From an uncultured Porphyromonas sp. (GTDB lineage Bacteria > Bacteroidota > Bacteroidia > Bacteroidales > Porphyromonadaceae), in the NCBI RefSeq assembly GCF_947254915.1, contig NZ_CAMYEZ010000122.1, positions 1-6,356 on the forward strand: a stretch of 6,356 bases of DNA, in the 5' to 3' direction. A model generated the notes under the pieces. The model ran no database searches, was not told the DNA's origin, and was given only the letters and a program-made list of their open reading frames with translations. Positions 5,820-6,356 of this stretch are shown piece by piece. A program made the position numbers and the translations under genes. The first letter of the stretch is position 1. The number at the start of each line of letters is the position of its first letter.

Positions 5820-6356
5820 CTAGTGAATGTCGTCGGTCAGCACATCCTTAATCGTGGAGAACCAATTGAAGGACTTCTTCCGCTTGGCACTCTTATGCTC
5901 CCGCTTTGTGGCTTTGCGAGGCTGATCAATGTCGGGCAGGTCAAAGAGAGATGTCTGAGGTTGCTGCTGGGGCTGCTCCTCGATAGTCTCTTGAGGTGTA
6001 GCAGTGCTATGATCCTCTTCGTGAGCTTCCACAGGCTGGCTGGCTTGTACCGTGGCTTGTGACGCTGGTGTGGCGACCTTGCTTGACGTAACGGGGGTAC
6101 TCTGAGGTGCATCAAAGGAGCCGATGCAGTTGACCTCTGCACGATAGATGAGTCCTGCACAACCAGCGTAGTCTACATCTCCAGAGAGAGGCGTATCGCC
6201 CTTGTAAACCTTATCGTTGAACTCACGAGCTAGCGAGACAAACTTGCTCTCGCCCTGTAGGTAGTTCACGAAGCCTGTCATCAGAGCGCCTTGTCCCGCT
6301 AAGACAATGCCAGAGCCCAGCCGCGCACCAGCCTCGAAGTCGTCGATGACACGGAG
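5820..6356 (-). CDS. ftsA: Cell division protein FtsA, C-terminal part (cut by window edge)
   Basis: The frame is open to the right edge, giving the last 178 residues; the methionine at 6281 is internal. FtsA is the actin-like ATPase that anchors FtsZ filaments to the inner membrane and recruits later divisome proteins. The visible part starts LRVIDDFEAGARLGSGIVLAGQGALMTG, and SGIVLAGQGALM corresponds to the GIVLTGGGA nucleotide-binding strand of FtsA. DYAGCAGLIYRA (about 62-73) ends the actin-like fold. A Gln/Pro/Thr/Ser-rich linker of about 60 residues follows, then a basic run KATKREHKSAKRKK (148-161) and a closing amphipathic helix, FNWFSTIKDVLTDDI, fitting the membrane-targeting helix of FtsA. 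The linker is much longer than in E. coli FtsA. The position directly before ftsZ is the classic dcw-cluster order. Identity is firm; the N-terminal domains lie outside the window. Confidence 0.93.
   Translation of the reverse strand, partial: LRVIDDFEAGARLGSGIVLAGQGALMTGFVNYLQGESKFVSLAREFNDKVYKGDTPLSGDVDYAGCAGLIYRAEVNCIGSFDAPQSTPVTSSKVATPASQATVQASQPVEAHEEDHSTATPQETIEEQPQQQPQTSLFDLPDIDQPRKATKREHKSAKRKKSFNWFSTIKDVLTDDIH

Noticed and set aside
5820..6281. A separate 153-residue gene starting at the ATG at 6281
   Set aside because: The frame continues open to the window edge and the upstream residues (SGIVLAGQGAL) are the conserved FtsA nucleotide-site strand, so this methionine is internal.

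Overview
The window looks like chromosomal DNA from a Bacteroidota (Bacteroidales) bacterium, most likely a Porphyromonas of the moderate-GC asaccharolytica/uenonis type. Three things support this: a DUF5074-type beta-propeller lipoprotein next to a BtuB-like TonB receptor, a lipoprotein N-terminus with an acidic run after the cysteine, and a TAnnTTTG-type -7 promoter element with no strong Shine-Dalgarno sequences. The genus is an inference; the phylum is fairly secure.

All five genes are on the minus strand, so transcription runs from high to low coordinates. The right part is the end of the division cluster: the C-terminal part of ftsA (cut by the window edge at 6356), a 51-bp gap, full-length ftsZ, then 15 bp to mtnN, the MTA/SAH nucleosidase. 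The close spacing suggests that mtnN is read from the ftsA-ftsZ transcript. A strong hairpin overlaps the mtnN stop codon and probably marks the end of that unit.

The left part is an outer-membrane uptake locus. A promoter-like TATATTTG stands 28 bp before a surface lipoprotein of the BtuG/YncE-like propeller family. It is followed by a 116-bp structured spacer holding a textbook intrinsic terminator, and then by a BtuB-like TonB-dependent receptor. By analogy with the BtuB-BtuG pairs of Bacteroides, the lipoprotein would catch cobalamin at the surface and hand it to the receptor. Substrate is not proven by sequence, and no cobalamin riboswitch fits in either leader.

The first 200 bases carry no gene. 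They hold the terminator of the receptor gene and, at the very edge, an array of small palindromes spaced 21-23 bp apart with paired (compensatory) base changes. The array seems to run on past the left end of the window. This array and the terminator placed directly in front of btuB are the two most interesting non-coding signals. I found no evidence of an undescribed multi-gene system in this window.
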